Under the pieces are notes generated by a model. It was given only the letters and a program-made list of their open reading frames with translations, was not told where the DNA came from and did not search any database. A stretch of 64,000 nt of DNA from Microbacterium profundi (GTDB lineage: Bacteria > Actinomycetota > Actinomycetes > Actinomycetales > Microbacteriaceae), in assembly GCF_000763375.1 (NCBI RefSeq), contig NZ_JPSY01000001.1, forward strand, positions 806,001-870,000. Reading direction: 5' to 3'. The first letter of the stretch is position 1. The number at the start of each line of letters is the position of its first letter. A program made the translations under genes and the position numbers. Below are positions 17,151 to 24,969 of this stretch, in pieces.

Positions 17151-17537
17151 ATGCGACTGCTGCTCGATACGCACCTGCTGTTGTGGGCCGGGCTGCAGCC
17201 GGACCGGCTTTCGCCTGCCATGAGCGAACTGCTCGAGGACGAGTCCAACCTTCCCATGTTCAGCGCTGCGAGCGTCTGGGAGATATCGATCAAAGCCGGT
17301 CTGGGCCGCGCCGACTTCACAGTGGATTCTCGTTCGTTCCGCAGGGCCCTGATCGACAACGGCTACGAAGAGCTGTCCATCACGAGCGCGCACGCCGCCG
17401 CGATCGCCGATCTGCCTGCGATCCATCGAGACCCTTTCGATCGCATGCTCGTGGCCCAGGCACGAGTGGAGGGAATCACCCTCTTCACCTCGGACCGTGC
17501 CGTGAGCGCATACGGCTCACCAGCTCGACTCGTCTGA
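17151..17537 (+). CDS. vapC: VapC-type PIN-domain ribonuclease toxin
   Basis: Magnesium-dependent endoribonuclease toxin; VapC enzymes cut tRNA or rRNA at specific sites. The 128 residues carry the PIN acidic residues: Asp6 in LLLDTHLLLWA, Glu in SAASVWEISIKAG (~44), Asp in HRDPFDRMLVAQA (~98) and Asp in FTSDRAV (~117). All four are intact, so the toxin is expected to be active. It directly abuts vapB. The gene after it is convergent, with only a 24-nt gap and no evident terminator. Confidence 0.93.
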   Translation: MRLLLDTHLLLWAGLQPDRLSPAMSELLEDESNLPMFSAASVWEISIKAGLGRADFTVDSRSFRRALIDNGYEELSITSAHAAAIADLPAIHRDPFDRMLVAQARVEGITLFTSDRAVSAYGSPARLV

Positions 17538-17561
17538 GAGCTCGACCACCCGGTTTCGCAG

Positions 17562-18197
17562 TCAGTTCAGACCGTGCTCGAACGCGAAGACCACCAGCTG
17601 CACGCGGTCGCGCAGCGCGAGCTTGGTGAGGATACGGCTGATGTGCGTTTTCACCGTGGCCTCGCTGAGAAATTCGCGTCCGGCGATCTCCGAGTTCGAC
17701 AGCCCGCGCGCGGCGAGCGCGAAGATCTCCCGCTCGCGATCGGTCAACGACGCATAGGCCGAAGGCACTGGTTTCGCCGCCTCGGTGAAGTGCGCGAACA
17801 GCTCACGAGTGGCGGATGCCGCGATCACATTCGACCCTGAGTGCACGGTGCGGATCGCGGCGAGCAGGAACTCCGGCTCGGCATCCTTCAACAGGAACCC
17901 GCTCGCCCCCTGCCTGATCGCACGTGCTGCGGCCTCGTCGAGGTCGAAGGTCGTCAGCATCACGACCTTCGGGGCATCCGGCGACTTGAGGATCCCGGCT
18001 GTGGCCGTGAGACCGTCCATCACCGGCATTCGGATGTCCATGAGCACCACGTCCGGTGCCGTCTGCGCCACGACGGCGAGCGCCTCCTGCCCATCGCCCG
18101 CCTCTGCGACCACTTCCATGTCTGGCTGGGACGACACCAGCATCCGGATGCCGGCACGGAACAGCGCCTGGTCGTCGACCAGCAGCACCCGGATCAT
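17562..18197 (-). CDS. NarL/LuxR-family response regulator
   Basis: Transcription factor phosphorylated by the adjacent histidine kinase. The 211 residues have a receiver domain with the acidic pair in LLVDDQ, phospho-acceptor Asp in VVLMDIRMPVMDG (~residue 54), the switch Thr in VMLTTFD and Lys in LLKDAEPE. A LuxR-type HTH follows (LTDREREIFALAARGLSNSE, then SEATVKTHISRILTKL). The start ATG overlaps the kinase stop (ATGA). In many actinobacteria such kinase-regulator pairs control an adjacent FtsX-type ABC exporter; here that exporter is the next minus-strand pair, after vapBC. Confidence 0.94.
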   Translation of the reverse strand: MIRVLLVDDQALFRAGIRMLVSSQPDMEVVAEAGDGQEALAVVAQTAPDVVLMDIRMPVMDGLTATAGILKSPDAPKVVMLTTFDLDEAAARAIRQGASGFLLKDAEPEFLLAAIRTVHSGSNVIAASATRELFAHFTEAAKPVPSAYASLTDREREIFALAARGLSNSEIAGREFLSEATVKTHISRILTKLALRDRVQLVVFAFEHGLN

Positions 18198-19399
18198 GCG
18201 CGTCCCTCCGATGGTTGCGTCGCACCGATGGGCAGTGCCGCATGAACGACGAACTCGTCGCCGGTGCGCTCGGCCCGCAGCGAGCCGCCGACGAGCTGCG
18301 CGCGCTCTCGCATGCCGACCAGGCCGTGTCCGCCGGGAGCGCCGACGACCTGAGCGACCGCGACCGCATTGCGCACTTCGACCTCGACCCGGTCGGGCAG
18401 CCACGCCAGGCGGATGTCGACCGCCCCGCCAGAGCCGTGCCGGATGGCATTGGTCAGCGCCTCCTGCAGGATGCGGTACACGGCGAGCTGGATGGCACCT
18501 GGTGGCTCGCCCGGCGGCATCGGATCGACCGTGACGCGCGGTTCGACGCCCGCCTGCCGCACCTGCGCGAACAGCTGCTCGAGGTCGGCGATGGTGGGCT
18601 GGGGTCCGTCGCCCTGGCGATGCCGCAGTTGAGTGAGCAGCATCCGCACGTCTGAGAGCGCGGAGCGCGCGGTCTGCGAGATCGTGCCCAGTGCCTCGAC
18701 TGCGACCTCTGGTGAGGAGGCCGCCGCATAGCGCGCTCCATCGGACTGCGCCACGATCACGGCGAGCGAGTGCGCGACGACGTCGTGCATGTCGCGGGCG
18801 ATGCGCACCCGCTCCTGCTCCTCGGCCGTGGCGAGTTCGGCTCGCGTCTGCGCTTCGCGGCTGACGCGCCAGCGCAGCACCATGCGCCAGCCGAACCCTC
18901 CCAGCCATGGCGAGCCGAGCGCGAGGATGCTCATGAAGGCGATCAGCACGAAGCTCGCGACGGTACTGGAGAGTCCGACCCCGACGAAGAACTGCTCGTT
19001 GCTGAGGGCGATGTAGATCGCCGCGATGACCCCGCCGACGAATGACGAGACGAGACCTGCCCAGAAGACGCGGGTCGTGCCCCATGCGGCGGCCGCGTAC
19101 AGCACGCCGAGGATCGCGACATTGATCGGAAGGGGCCCGAGCCCCGCCGCCATCTGCACGAGCGCGCCGGCCCACGCCACAGCCAGGGCGATGCCGGGCG
19201 CGAGCCGCCCGATCGCCACCGCGCCGCATTGCAGCACCGCGGCGACGACGAGCCCACCGATGCCGACAGCCTCGGGGACTGTGGTGCTGAGGTTTCCCGG
19301 CGCGTAGAACGCGAGCGATGTGGGCACGAGGACCGCGAACAGCACGAACGCCCCGACGATGTCGAGGACGAGCGAGGTGCGGGACAGCGGGCGGATCAC
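18194..19399 (-). CDS. NarL-type sensor histidine kinase
   Basis: Membrane sensor kinase for the response regulator encoded immediately downstream. The first ~160 residues form five or six hydrophobic helices without a large extracellular domain, suggesting intramembrane sensing. The HisKA_3 dimerisation box RIARDMHDVVAHSLAVIVAQ holds the phospho-acceptor His (~203). The ATPase domain shows LQEALTNAIRHG (N-box) and GGHGLVGMRERAQLVGG (G-box, ~360). The length of 401 residues is typical. The start is GTG at 19399, with TAGCGT exactly six nt upstream, so it is probably leaderless. Confidence 0.93.
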   Translation of the reverse strand: MIRPLSRTSLVLDIVGAFVLFAVLVPTSLAFYAPGNLSTTVPEAVGIGGLVVAAVLQCGAVAIGRLAPGIALAVAWAGALVQMAAGLGPLPINVAILGVLYAAAAWGTTRVFWAGLVSSFVGGVIAAIYIALSNEQFFVGVGLSSTVASFVLIAFMSILALGSPWLGGFGWRMVLRWRVSREAQTRAELATAEEQERVRIARDMHDVVAHSLAVIVAQSDGARYAAASSPEVAVEALGTISQTARSALSDVRMLLTQLRHRQGDGPQPTIADLEQLFAQVRQAGVEPRVTVDPMPPGEPPGAIQLAVYRILQEALTNAIRHGSGGAVDIRLAWLPDRVEVEVRNAVAVAQVVGAPGGHGLVGMRERAQLVGGSLRAERTGDEFVVHAALPIGATQPSEGRA

Positions 19400-19405
19400 C
19401 CTTTC

Positions 19406-19411
19406 ACGCTA
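19406..19411 (-). promoter_or_regulatory. -10 box TAGCGT of a leaderless promoter
   Basis: The minus-strand TAGCGT is followed by gaaagg and then the kinase GTG. The six-nt gap fits leaderless initiation, although gaaagg could also act as a very close ribosome site. Confidence 0.5.
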
Positions 19412-19472
19412 CGCGAGGCGCCCGTGCGCCAGCATCCGTCCAGCGATGTATCCCGAGGGTGGATCCGTGCGC

Positions 19473-19546
19473 GGGTGCGACGTTTGGCGGAGGGTGCGAC
19501 GTTTGGCGGAGATATTCGTCCAGAACCTCCGACGTCCGTGACATCC
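19473..19546. repeat. REP-like palindromic repeat with a duplicated half
   Basis: gggtgcgacgtttggcgga occurs twice in direct order (about 19473 and 19491). The second copy continues gatattcgtccagaacctccgacg, giving an imperfect stem ggcggag...ctccg. The same layout occurs at 53015-53063. The surrounding 19400-19662 region holds no supported gene. Confidence 0.6.
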
Positions 19547-19662
19547 TCCGCCATCCGCAACACGGCGTACGCCAGCCGACGTCAGGCGCGGCAGAGGATC
19601 TCGCCGTGCCCATGGGCGTACGTGGCCATGCTCTCCCTTTCCGGAGCTCGTCTTCTCGGAAC

Positions 19663-20823
19663 TCAGTGCAGTTCGGCGACCAGGCGACGGATCGCCTCAC
19701 GGTCGGGCTTTCCAGAGCTCAGCGTCGCCATCTCGTCGACGATGATCATCCGTGCAGGCCGCGCAGGCTTGCCCAGCTGCTCCGCGACGACCTCGCGCGC
19801 ATGCCCTAATTGTTCGGATTCGCTGCGCCGCAGCGCCTCGCCGCGCTCGGCGACGATGACGGATGCCTCGCCCCATCGCTCGTCGTCGACGCCGACCACG
19901 ACGGCACTTGTCAGACCCGGGATGCCGCGGACGATGCGCTCGACCCGGTCGAGGGAGATGTTGACGCCGCCCGAGACGATCACGTTGTCGGCGCGGCCGT
20001 GCACGCGCACGACACCGTCTTCGACGATGCCGAGATCGCCGGTGCGATACCAGCGGATGCCGTGCTCGTCGCGCTCGAAGGTGGCCCCGGTGAGGGCAGG
20101 ATCACCGAGGTAGCCGTCGGCGAGCATGGGTCCGGCGATGCGCAGTTCGCCGTCGACGGTCTTCACTGCGACGGTCTCGAGCGGGACGCCGTCGTACACG
20201 CACCCGCCGCTCGTCTCTGTCGAGCCGTAGGTACGCACGAGGTGCACGCCGAGCTCGGTGGCGCGCTCCCGCACCGGCTCAGGGAGCGCCTGGCCTCCGA
20301 CGAGGATCGCGGAGTACGCCTGGAGTGCGGCGAGGACGGTCGTGTCATCGACGGCCGCATCGAGCAGGGTCGCGACCTGCGCCGGCACCAGCGACGTGAA
20401 CAGCTTCTCGCCCCGGCCGCGCAGCATCGGCAGGGTCGCCTCGGCGAAGCTTCGGGCCGAGAACCCGTCTCTCAGCACCACCGGAGTGGTTCCGGAGAGG
20501 ATCGAGCGCGCCAGCACCTGCAGACCTGCGACGTATCCGGCCGGCAGCGCGAGCAGCCAGCTGCCCGATCCGATGCGGAGTGCGGTCGCCTCGGCTCCGG
20601 CGCGCAGAGCCTCTGCGCTCAGCACGACGCGCTTCGGGATGCCGCTGGACCCGGACGTTCCGATCACAACGGCCGTGCCCTCGTCCACGACCTCCGGCTC
20701 GTCGTCCGAGGCGCCGAGGCCGAGCATCCCCAGTGCCAATGCCGGGCCGCCGTCGAGCGCTCGAGCGAGATCCTGCTGCAGCTGCACGGCGTCGTCGGCC
20801 TGCGTGGCGATCAGTCCTGTCAT
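19663..20823 (-). CDS. menE: o-Succinylbenzoate-CoA ligase
   Basis: Activates o-succinylbenzoate with ATP and CoA in menaquinone synthesis; cytoplasmic. The 386-residue protein is a compact AMP-forming ligase: P-loop GTSGSSGIPKRVVLS (~residue 53), the motif RTYGSTETSGGC (~198), the hinge aspartate region YRTGDLG then GRADNVIVSGGVNISLDRVE, and a catalytic Lys in LSSGKPDREAIR close to the C-terminus. The short N-terminal domain is usual for actinobacterial MenE. It follows menB on the same strand, with a hairpin between them. Its ATG has aagagg upstream. Confidence 0.92.
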   Translation of the reverse strand: MTGLIATQADDAVQLQQDLARALDGGPALALGMLGLGASDDEPEVVDEGTAVVIGTSGSSGIPKRVVLSAEALRAGAEATALRIGSGSWLLALPAGYVAGLQVLARSILSGTTPVVLRDGFSARSFAEATLPMLRGRGEKLFTSLVPAQVATLLDAAVDDTTVLAALQAYSAILVGGQALPEPVRERATELGVHLVRTYGSTETSGGCVYDGVPLETVAVKTVDGELRIAGPMLADGYLGDPALTGATFERDEHGIRWYRTGDLGIVEDGVVRVHGRADNVIVSGGVNISLDRVERIVRGIPGLTSAVVVGVDDERWGEASVIVAERGEALRRSESEQLGHAREVVAEQLGKPARPARMIIVDEMATLSSGKPDREAIRRLVAELH

Positions 20824-20865
20824 CGGTGGGCCTCTTGCATTTCGACTCGCTTCGCTCGCTCAATG

Positions 20866-20912
20866 TTGACCCGGTTCGCATCAACGCTTCGCATTGATCC
20901 GAACCGCGTCAA
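20866..20912 (-). terminator. Hairpin overlapping the menB stop, between menB and menE
   Basis: Arms 20866-20886 and 20892-20912 match at 18 of 21 positions with a 5-nt loop. The right arm includes the menB stop. Next to it, 20841-20862 carries one copy of the dispersed cgcttcgctcgctcaa repeat. No T-run is present on the minus strand, so it may attenuate or process the menB-menE mRNA. Confidence 0.6.
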
Positions 20913-21877
20913 AAGTGCCAGGGGAACGACGTCCAGTCGGGGTCGCGCTTCTCGAGGAAGGAGTCGCGGCCCTCGACGGCCTCATCCGTGCCGTAGGCCA
21001 GGCGGGTCGCCTCGCCGGCGAACACCTGCTGGCCGACGAGCCCGTCATCGACCGCGTTGAAGGCGAACTTCAGCATGCGGATCGCGGTGGGCGACTTCGT
21101 CAGCACCGTGCGCGCCATCTTCAGCGCCTCGCGCTCGAGGTCGGCGTGCGGCACGACCCGGTTCACGGCGCCCATCTCGTAGGCGCGCTGCGCGGAGTAC
21201 TCCTCGGCGAGGAAGAACACTTCGCGCGCGAATTTCTGCCCGGTCTGACGGGCCATGTACGCCGAGCCGTATCCGGCGTCGAAGCTGCCGACATCGGCAT
21301 CCGTCTGCTTGAACTTGCCGTGCTCTGCACTCGCGACGGTCAGGTCGCACACCACGTGCAGCGAATGCCCGCCGCCCGCGGCCCACCCGGGGACGACGGC
21401 GATGACGACCTTGGGCATGAAGCGGATCAGCCGCTGCACCTCGAGGATGTGCAGACGCCCCAACGACGCAGCGGCTGCGGGACTCTCGATCGCTGACCCT
21501 TCGACAGGCTCAGGGGTCGAAGGGTCGGTTGCTGAGCCTGTCGAAACATACTTGTAGCCGTCGCGGCCGCGGATGCGCTGGTCGCCGCCGGAGCAGAACG
21601 CCCAGCCGCCGTCCTTCGCGCTCGGCCCGTTGCCGGTGAGCAGCACGGCGCCGATCTTCGGATCCTGGCGGGCGATGTCGAGCGCCCGGTACAGCTCGTC
21701 GACCGTGTGCGGCCGGAAGGCGTTGCGCACCTCCGGTCGGTGGAACGCGATGCGGGCGACGCCGCCGTCATGCGTGACGTGCGCGGTGATGTCGGTGTAA
21801 TCCTCTGCACCGGGTGCCAGCACCCATTCAGCGGGATCGAACAGGTCTGAGACGGATGCGGTGGCCACGGCATCCAC
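20909..21877 (-). CDS. menB: 1,4-Dihydroxy-2-naphthoyl-CoA synthase
   Basis: Crotonase-fold enzyme that closes the ring of o-succinylbenzoyl-CoA in menaquinone synthesis. Hallmarks are FHRPEVRNAFRPHTVDELYRA, the oxyanion/substrate motif WAFCSGGDQRIRG (~residue 95), GWAAGGGHSLHVVCDLTVAS (~165), DVGSFDAGYGSAYMARQ, and the C-terminal DPDWTSFPW. Between DGYKYV and GRLHILEVQRLIRF the protein carries an extra segment with STPEPVEGS, produced by an in-frame palindromic repeat (21495-21546). Core catalytic residues are not disturbed, so function is likely kept. The start is a GTG at 21877; GTG 21904 is an alternative. It is divergent from the GNAT gene. Confidence 0.93.
   Translation of the reverse strand: MDAVATASVSDLFDPAEWVLAPGAEDYTDITAHVTHDGGVARIAFHRPEVRNAFRPHTVDELYRALDIARQDPKIGAVLLTGNGPSAKDGGWAFCSGGDQRIRGRDGYKYVSTGSATDPSTPEPVEGSAIESPAAAASLGRLHILEVQRLIRFMPKVVIAVVPGWAAGGGHSLHVVCDLTVASAEHGKFKQTDADVGSFDAGYGSAYMARQTGQKFAREVFFLAEEYSAQRAYEMGAVNRVVPHADLEREALKMARTVLTKSPTAIRMLKFAFNAVDDGLVGQQVFAGEATRLAYGTDEAVEGRDSFLEKRDPDWTSFPWHF
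21495..21546. repeat. In-frame palindromic element within menB (PEPVEGS family)
   Basis: gacccttcgacaggctcagg is followed by its inverted copy ggttgctgagcctgtcgaa, forming a long imperfect palindrome. It adds about 17 residues (STGSATDPSTPEPVEGS) to MenB without breaking the frame. Related elements lie at 3336-3355, 12921-12941, 26010-26065 and 31290-31316. Confidence 0.85.
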
Positions 21878-21929
21878 CCTATTCCCCGCGCCCGCGTACC
21901 TCACGCAGGAAGCGCCGCCTCGATCGGGT

Positions 21930-21935
21930 TACGGT
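21930..21935 (+). promoter_or_regulatory. -10 box TACGGT of a leaderless promoter
   Basis: TACGGT is followed by tgcagg and then the ATG at 21942. The six-nt gap supports a leaderless transcript for the double GNAT gene, although the gap sequence is purine-rich. Confidence 0.5.
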
Positions 21936-21941
21936 TGCAGG

Positions 21942-22958
21942 ATGCTCGAACTCATGCGGATCGACCCGTTCGACAGCCGCGAGGTGAACCTCTGGTGGGA
22001 CATCTACGCCGCCGCCGAACGTGCGGATCGCGGTGCCGGCACTGCGGTGTGGACGCGCGACGAATCCCGGCACGAGTTGCAGCACGACACCGCGACGATC
22101 GATCGCCGCGCGTACCTCGCCCGGATCGACGGCGAGGTCGTCGCGGGAGGGCGCCTCGCGCTGCCGATGCGCGACAACCTGCGGGTCGCGATGCTCGGCG
22201 TGCACGTCGCACCGGAACTGCGGCGCCGCGGCATCGGTACGGCAGCGCTCACGGCGCTCGAGGAGGAGGCGCGAAGCGCAGGGCGCAGCATCCTGAAGGC
22301 GAACGCGTCGTGGCCGTGCAGTGCGGGCGATGACGGATCCGGAGTTCCTGGTCGTGAGTTCGCTCGACGGCACGGCTACGCGCTGGCACTCGGCGATGTG
22401 CAGAGCCGCCTGCCGCTCCCCGTCGCAGCAGCGCATCTCGATGCGCTCGGCGCCGAAGCATCCGCTCGCTCCCAGGACTACTCGCTGCGCTCATGGATCG
22501 GCAGCGTTCCCCAGGTGCTGGTCGACGGATGGGCCGAGCTCGACGCCGCCGTCGACACGGAGGCGCCGGTCGGCGACCTCGAGATCGAGCGGGCCACGGT
22601 CGACACGAGTGAGATCCGCCGAAGCGAGACGCTGATCGCCCAGCAGAATCGACGCAGTTTCGGAACCGTCGCATGCGACCGCGGCGGCCGCGTCGTCGCT
22701 TTCACGCAGCTGGTCGTGTCGGGCGATGACGGCAACGCCTACCAATGGGGCACGCTCGTGCGTCGCGAGGCCCGCGGCAACCGGCTGGGCATGGCCGTCA
22801 AGATCGCGAATCTGCGGATGCTGCTGGCGCACGCCTCTGACGTGCGCGCCGTGTACACGTACAACGCCGGCGTCAACGAGCACATGCTGTCGATCAACCG
22901 CCGCCTGGGCTTCGCACCCTCCGAACTCATGGCCGAGCTGCAGAAGCGGCTGGTCTGA
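21942..22958 (+). CDS. Tandem GNAT-family acetyltransferase
   Basis: A 338-residue cytoplasmic protein with two GNAT folds. The first (residues ~1-170) has the acetyl-CoA loop LGVHVAPELRRRGIGTAALTAL, a perfect RxxGxG motif. The second (~200-338) has GTVACDRGGRVVAFTQLVV, then TLVRREARGNRLGMAVKIANLRML and NAGVNEHMLSINRRLGFAPSE, the typical C-terminal GNAT end. Such double-GNAT proteins are widespread in actinobacteria, and some resemble mycothiol synthase MshD in layout, but the substrate is unknown. It lies between menB and menC without obvious functional link. Confidence 0.88.
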   Translation: MLELMRIDPFDSREVNLWWDIYAAAERADRGAGTAVWTRDESRHELQHDTATIDRRAYLARIDGEVVAGGRLALPMRDNLRVAMLGVHVAPELRRRGIGTAALTALEEEARSAGRSILKANASWPCSAGDDGSGVPGREFARRHGYALALGDVQSRLPLPVAAAHLDALGAEASARSQDYSLRSWIGSVPQVLVDGWAELDAAVDTEAPVGDLEIERATVDTSEIRRSETLIAQQNRRSFGTVACDRGGRVVAFTQLVVSGDDGNAYQWGTLVRREARGNRLGMAVKIANLRMLLAHASDVRAVYTYNAGVNEHMLSINRRLGFAPSELMAELQKRLV

Positions 22959-22987
22959 GCGCCGGACACGCGGCACGGCACACTCGT

Positions 22988-23051
22988 CAGTTCAGATCAC
23001 AGGTGTCAGTCGAGAACTGCGTTTCTGGACTGACATCCGTCTTTTGAACTG
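22988..23051. terminator. Long terminator-like hairpin after the GNAT gene
   Basis: cagttca...tgtcagtc on the left pairs with gactgaca...tgaactg on the right. The inner stem tgtcagtc-gagaa / ttct-ggactgaca has one mismatch and a small loop. It ends about 90 nt before menC. It lacks a T-tract, as is common for actinobacterial terminators. Confidence 0.7.
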
Positions 23052-23143
23052 ACAGGTGTCGCGGCGCTTACAGGTGTCGCGACGCGAGCCCTGGCTCGGC
23101 ACGGCACCCGGCCCGATGAGTTCGATGAGGGCATGATGGTGAC

Positions 23144-24121
23144 ATGACCCCGTCGCTCGCAGAGCTGCTCGACACGGCCCGTGTGGTCGCCCTCCCCATG
23201 ACGACGCGCTTCCGCGGCGTCGACGTGCGCGAAGCGCTGCTGTTCGAGGGTCCAGAGGGCTGGGCCGAGTTCTCGCCGTTCGTCGAGTATGCGGATGCCG
23301 AGGCATCCGTCTGGCTCGCTTCGGCGATCGACTACGCCTGGAACGCCCAGCCGACTGCGCTGCGGCAGTCGATCGGCGTGAACGCGACGGTTCCCGCGGT
23401 CGCCGCCGCCGAGGTCGCCGGTGTACTGGCACGATTCCCCGGATGCCGGACGGCGAAGGTCAAGGTCGCCGATCCCGGCCAACCGCTGAGCGACGACGTC
23501 GCCAGGGTGCGTGCGGTGCGCGACGCGCTGGGACCGGAGGGGCGCGTGCGCATCGACGCCAACGGCGCATGGAACGTCGACGAGGCGGAGCACGCGATCC
23601 ACGCACTCGCCGAGTTCGATCTCGAGTACGCCGAGCAGCCATGCGCCACCGTCGACGAGCTCGCCGAGCTGCGCATGCGCGTGAAGTACATGGGCATTCC
23701 GATCGCCGCTGATGAGAGCATCCGCAAGGCCGAGGATCCGCTCGCCGTCGCCCGCGCAGGTGCTGCCGACCTCATCGTGATCAAGGCGCAGCCGCTCGGC
23801 GGCCTCACCCGCGCGCTGCAGATCGTCGTCGCTGCCGGCCTTCCGGCTGTCGTCTCCAGCGCACTCGACACCGCCGTCGGACTCTCACAGGGCGCAGCTC
23901 TCGCGGCCGCTCTCCCCCACCTCGACTACGACTGCGGCCTCGGCACCGGGGCGCTGTTCGTCGAGGACGTCGCCGATCTCTCGCCGTCGGACGGCACGAT
24001 TCCCGTCGGCCGCATCACCCCTGACGCGGCGCGACTGGACAGGCTCGCGGCATCCGTCGAGCGTCGCGACTGGTGGCTCGACCGCCTCGAACGCTGTCAC
24101 GCTCTGCTCGCCGCGGAGTAG
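23144..24121 (+). CDS. menC: o-Succinylbenzoate synthase
   Basis: Enolase-superfamily enzyme that dehydrates SHCHC to o-succinylbenzoate in menaquinone synthesis. The 325 residues contain the catalytic Lys pair in TAKVKVADPG (~105), metal ligands Asp in RIDANGAWN (~148), Glu in YAEQPC (~177) and Asp in AADESIRK (~203), and the second catalytic Lys in IVIKAQPLGG (~226), all in the expected order. The C-terminus has the usual DCGLGTG and GRITPDAARLDRL. A cATGAT box six nt before the ATG hints at leaderless initiation. menE and menB lie nearby on the opposite strand; menD, menF and menH are not in the window. Confidence 0.93.
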   Translation: MTPSLAELLDTARVVALPMTTRFRGVDVREALLFEGPEGWAEFSPFVEYADAEASVWLASAIDYAWNAQPTALRQSIGVNATVPAVAAAEVAGVLARFPGCRTAKVKVADPGQPLSDDVARVRAVRDALGPEGRVRIDANGAWNVDEAEHAIHALAEFDLEYAEQPCATVDELAELRMRVKYMGIPIAADESIRKAEDPLAVARAGAADLIVIKAQPLGGLTRALQIVVAAGLPAVVSSALDTAVGLSQGAALAAALPHLDYDCGLGTGALFVEDVADLSPSDGTIPVGRITPDAARLDRLAASVERRDWWLDRLERCHALLAAE

Positions 24122-24134
24122 ACGGCGGGCGGCA

Positions 24135-24201
24135 CGAGACCGAGTCTGCAGCACGAAACAGCGCCAGGCACGGTCGGTCTCGCGCCACGAACTCGGTCTC
24201 G
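24135..24201. terminator. Inverted repeat between convergent menC and tetR
   Basis: cgagaccgagt (24135-24145) and actcggtctcg (24191-24201) are perfect 11-nt arms, and further ggtctcg copies lie in the 45-nt loop. The position between two convergent stops suggests a shared terminator. Confidence 0.55.
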
Positions 24202-24221
24202 CCACACAGCGTCGTCGCGAC

Positions 24222-24854
24222 TCAGACCGCGGCGGGCGCGATGAGCAGATCGACCAGTTGGCCGAGCGCCTCGGCGCCGGCGCGATGCAGCTTCTCGCCG
24301 TCCCAGCCGGACACCGCCGCGCGCACCATGCACCCCTCCCATTGGACCATGAGCATCTGCGCCGCGGTGGGCACATCGATCCGCAGCGCGAACAGGCCCG
24401 AGTCGATGATGCCCTGGATGATCTCCTCGATGCTGGCGGTCATCGCCCGATCCTGCGCGAGGTAGGCCTTCCCGAAGACCTCATCACGCAGCGCGCGGAT
24501 GCGGATCTCACTCATCATGAGCACGCTCAGACGGTCGTCCAGGCCGGAGTCCATGACCTTCTGCACCAGTTCGATGGGGTCGGCGTCGCCGTTCAGCACA
24601 CCTGCTGCGACGAACTCCTCGATGCGCCCGCGCACAGACGCGAGACGCTGCTCGGTCACGGTCGAGGCGAGCTCGAGGAACAGTTCGTCCTTGGAATCGA
24701 AGTTCGAGTAGAAGGCGCCGCGGGTGAACCCGGCGCGCTCGCAGATCGCCTCGACGCTGGCGCCCTCGAGTCCGACCTCGGCGAACACCTGCGCGGCGGC
24801 ATCCATCAATCGCACTCGCGTGTTCTCGCGCCGCTTCGTCACGGGGATCGTCAT
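24222..24854 (-). CDS. TetR-family transcriptional repressor
   Basis: Likely repressor of the divergent MMPL-YhgE exporter operon. The 210 residues begin with the TetR DNA-binding domain: RLMDAAAQVFAEVGLEGASV, then EAICERAGFTRGAFYSNFDSK, a textbook helix-turn-helix (~residues 30-55). The remaining helices form the ligand-binding and dimerisation domain. It is divergent from the exporter, and two palindromic operators lie between the genes (24906-24939). The inducer is unknown; for similar MMPL systems lipids or toxic amphiphiles are typical. Confidence 0.94.
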   Translation of the reverse strand: MTIPVTKRRENTRVRLMDAAAQVFAEVGLEGASVEAICERAGFTRGAFYSNFDSKDELFLELASTVTEQRLASVRGRIEEFVAAGVLNGDADPIELVQKVMDSGLDDRLSVLMMSEIRIRALRDEVFGKAYLAQDRAMTASIEEIIQGIIDSGLFALRIDVPTAAQMLMVQWEGCMVRAAVSGWDGEKLHRAGAEALGQLVDLLIAPAAV

Positions 24855-24905
24855 GGTCTCACTTTCACATCCGAGGCACAGTTTCGCACATCCGACTCAC
24901 CGTAG

Positions 24906-24939
24906 GATACACAGGTGTATCGGATACATCTCTGTATCC
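24906..24939 (+). promoter_or_regulatory. Tandem TetR operators gatacac-n2-gtgtatc and ggataca-n4-tgtatcc
   Basis: Two adjacent palindromes with perfect 7-nt arms (24906-24921 and 24922-24939) share the half-site gatac/gtatc. They lie between the divergent tetR and MMPL starts, the classic position for autoregulation and repression of the exporter. Confidence 0.85.
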
Positions 24940-24969
24940 ATTCTCCCGTCCGCCGTCTCGGAGGAACCT

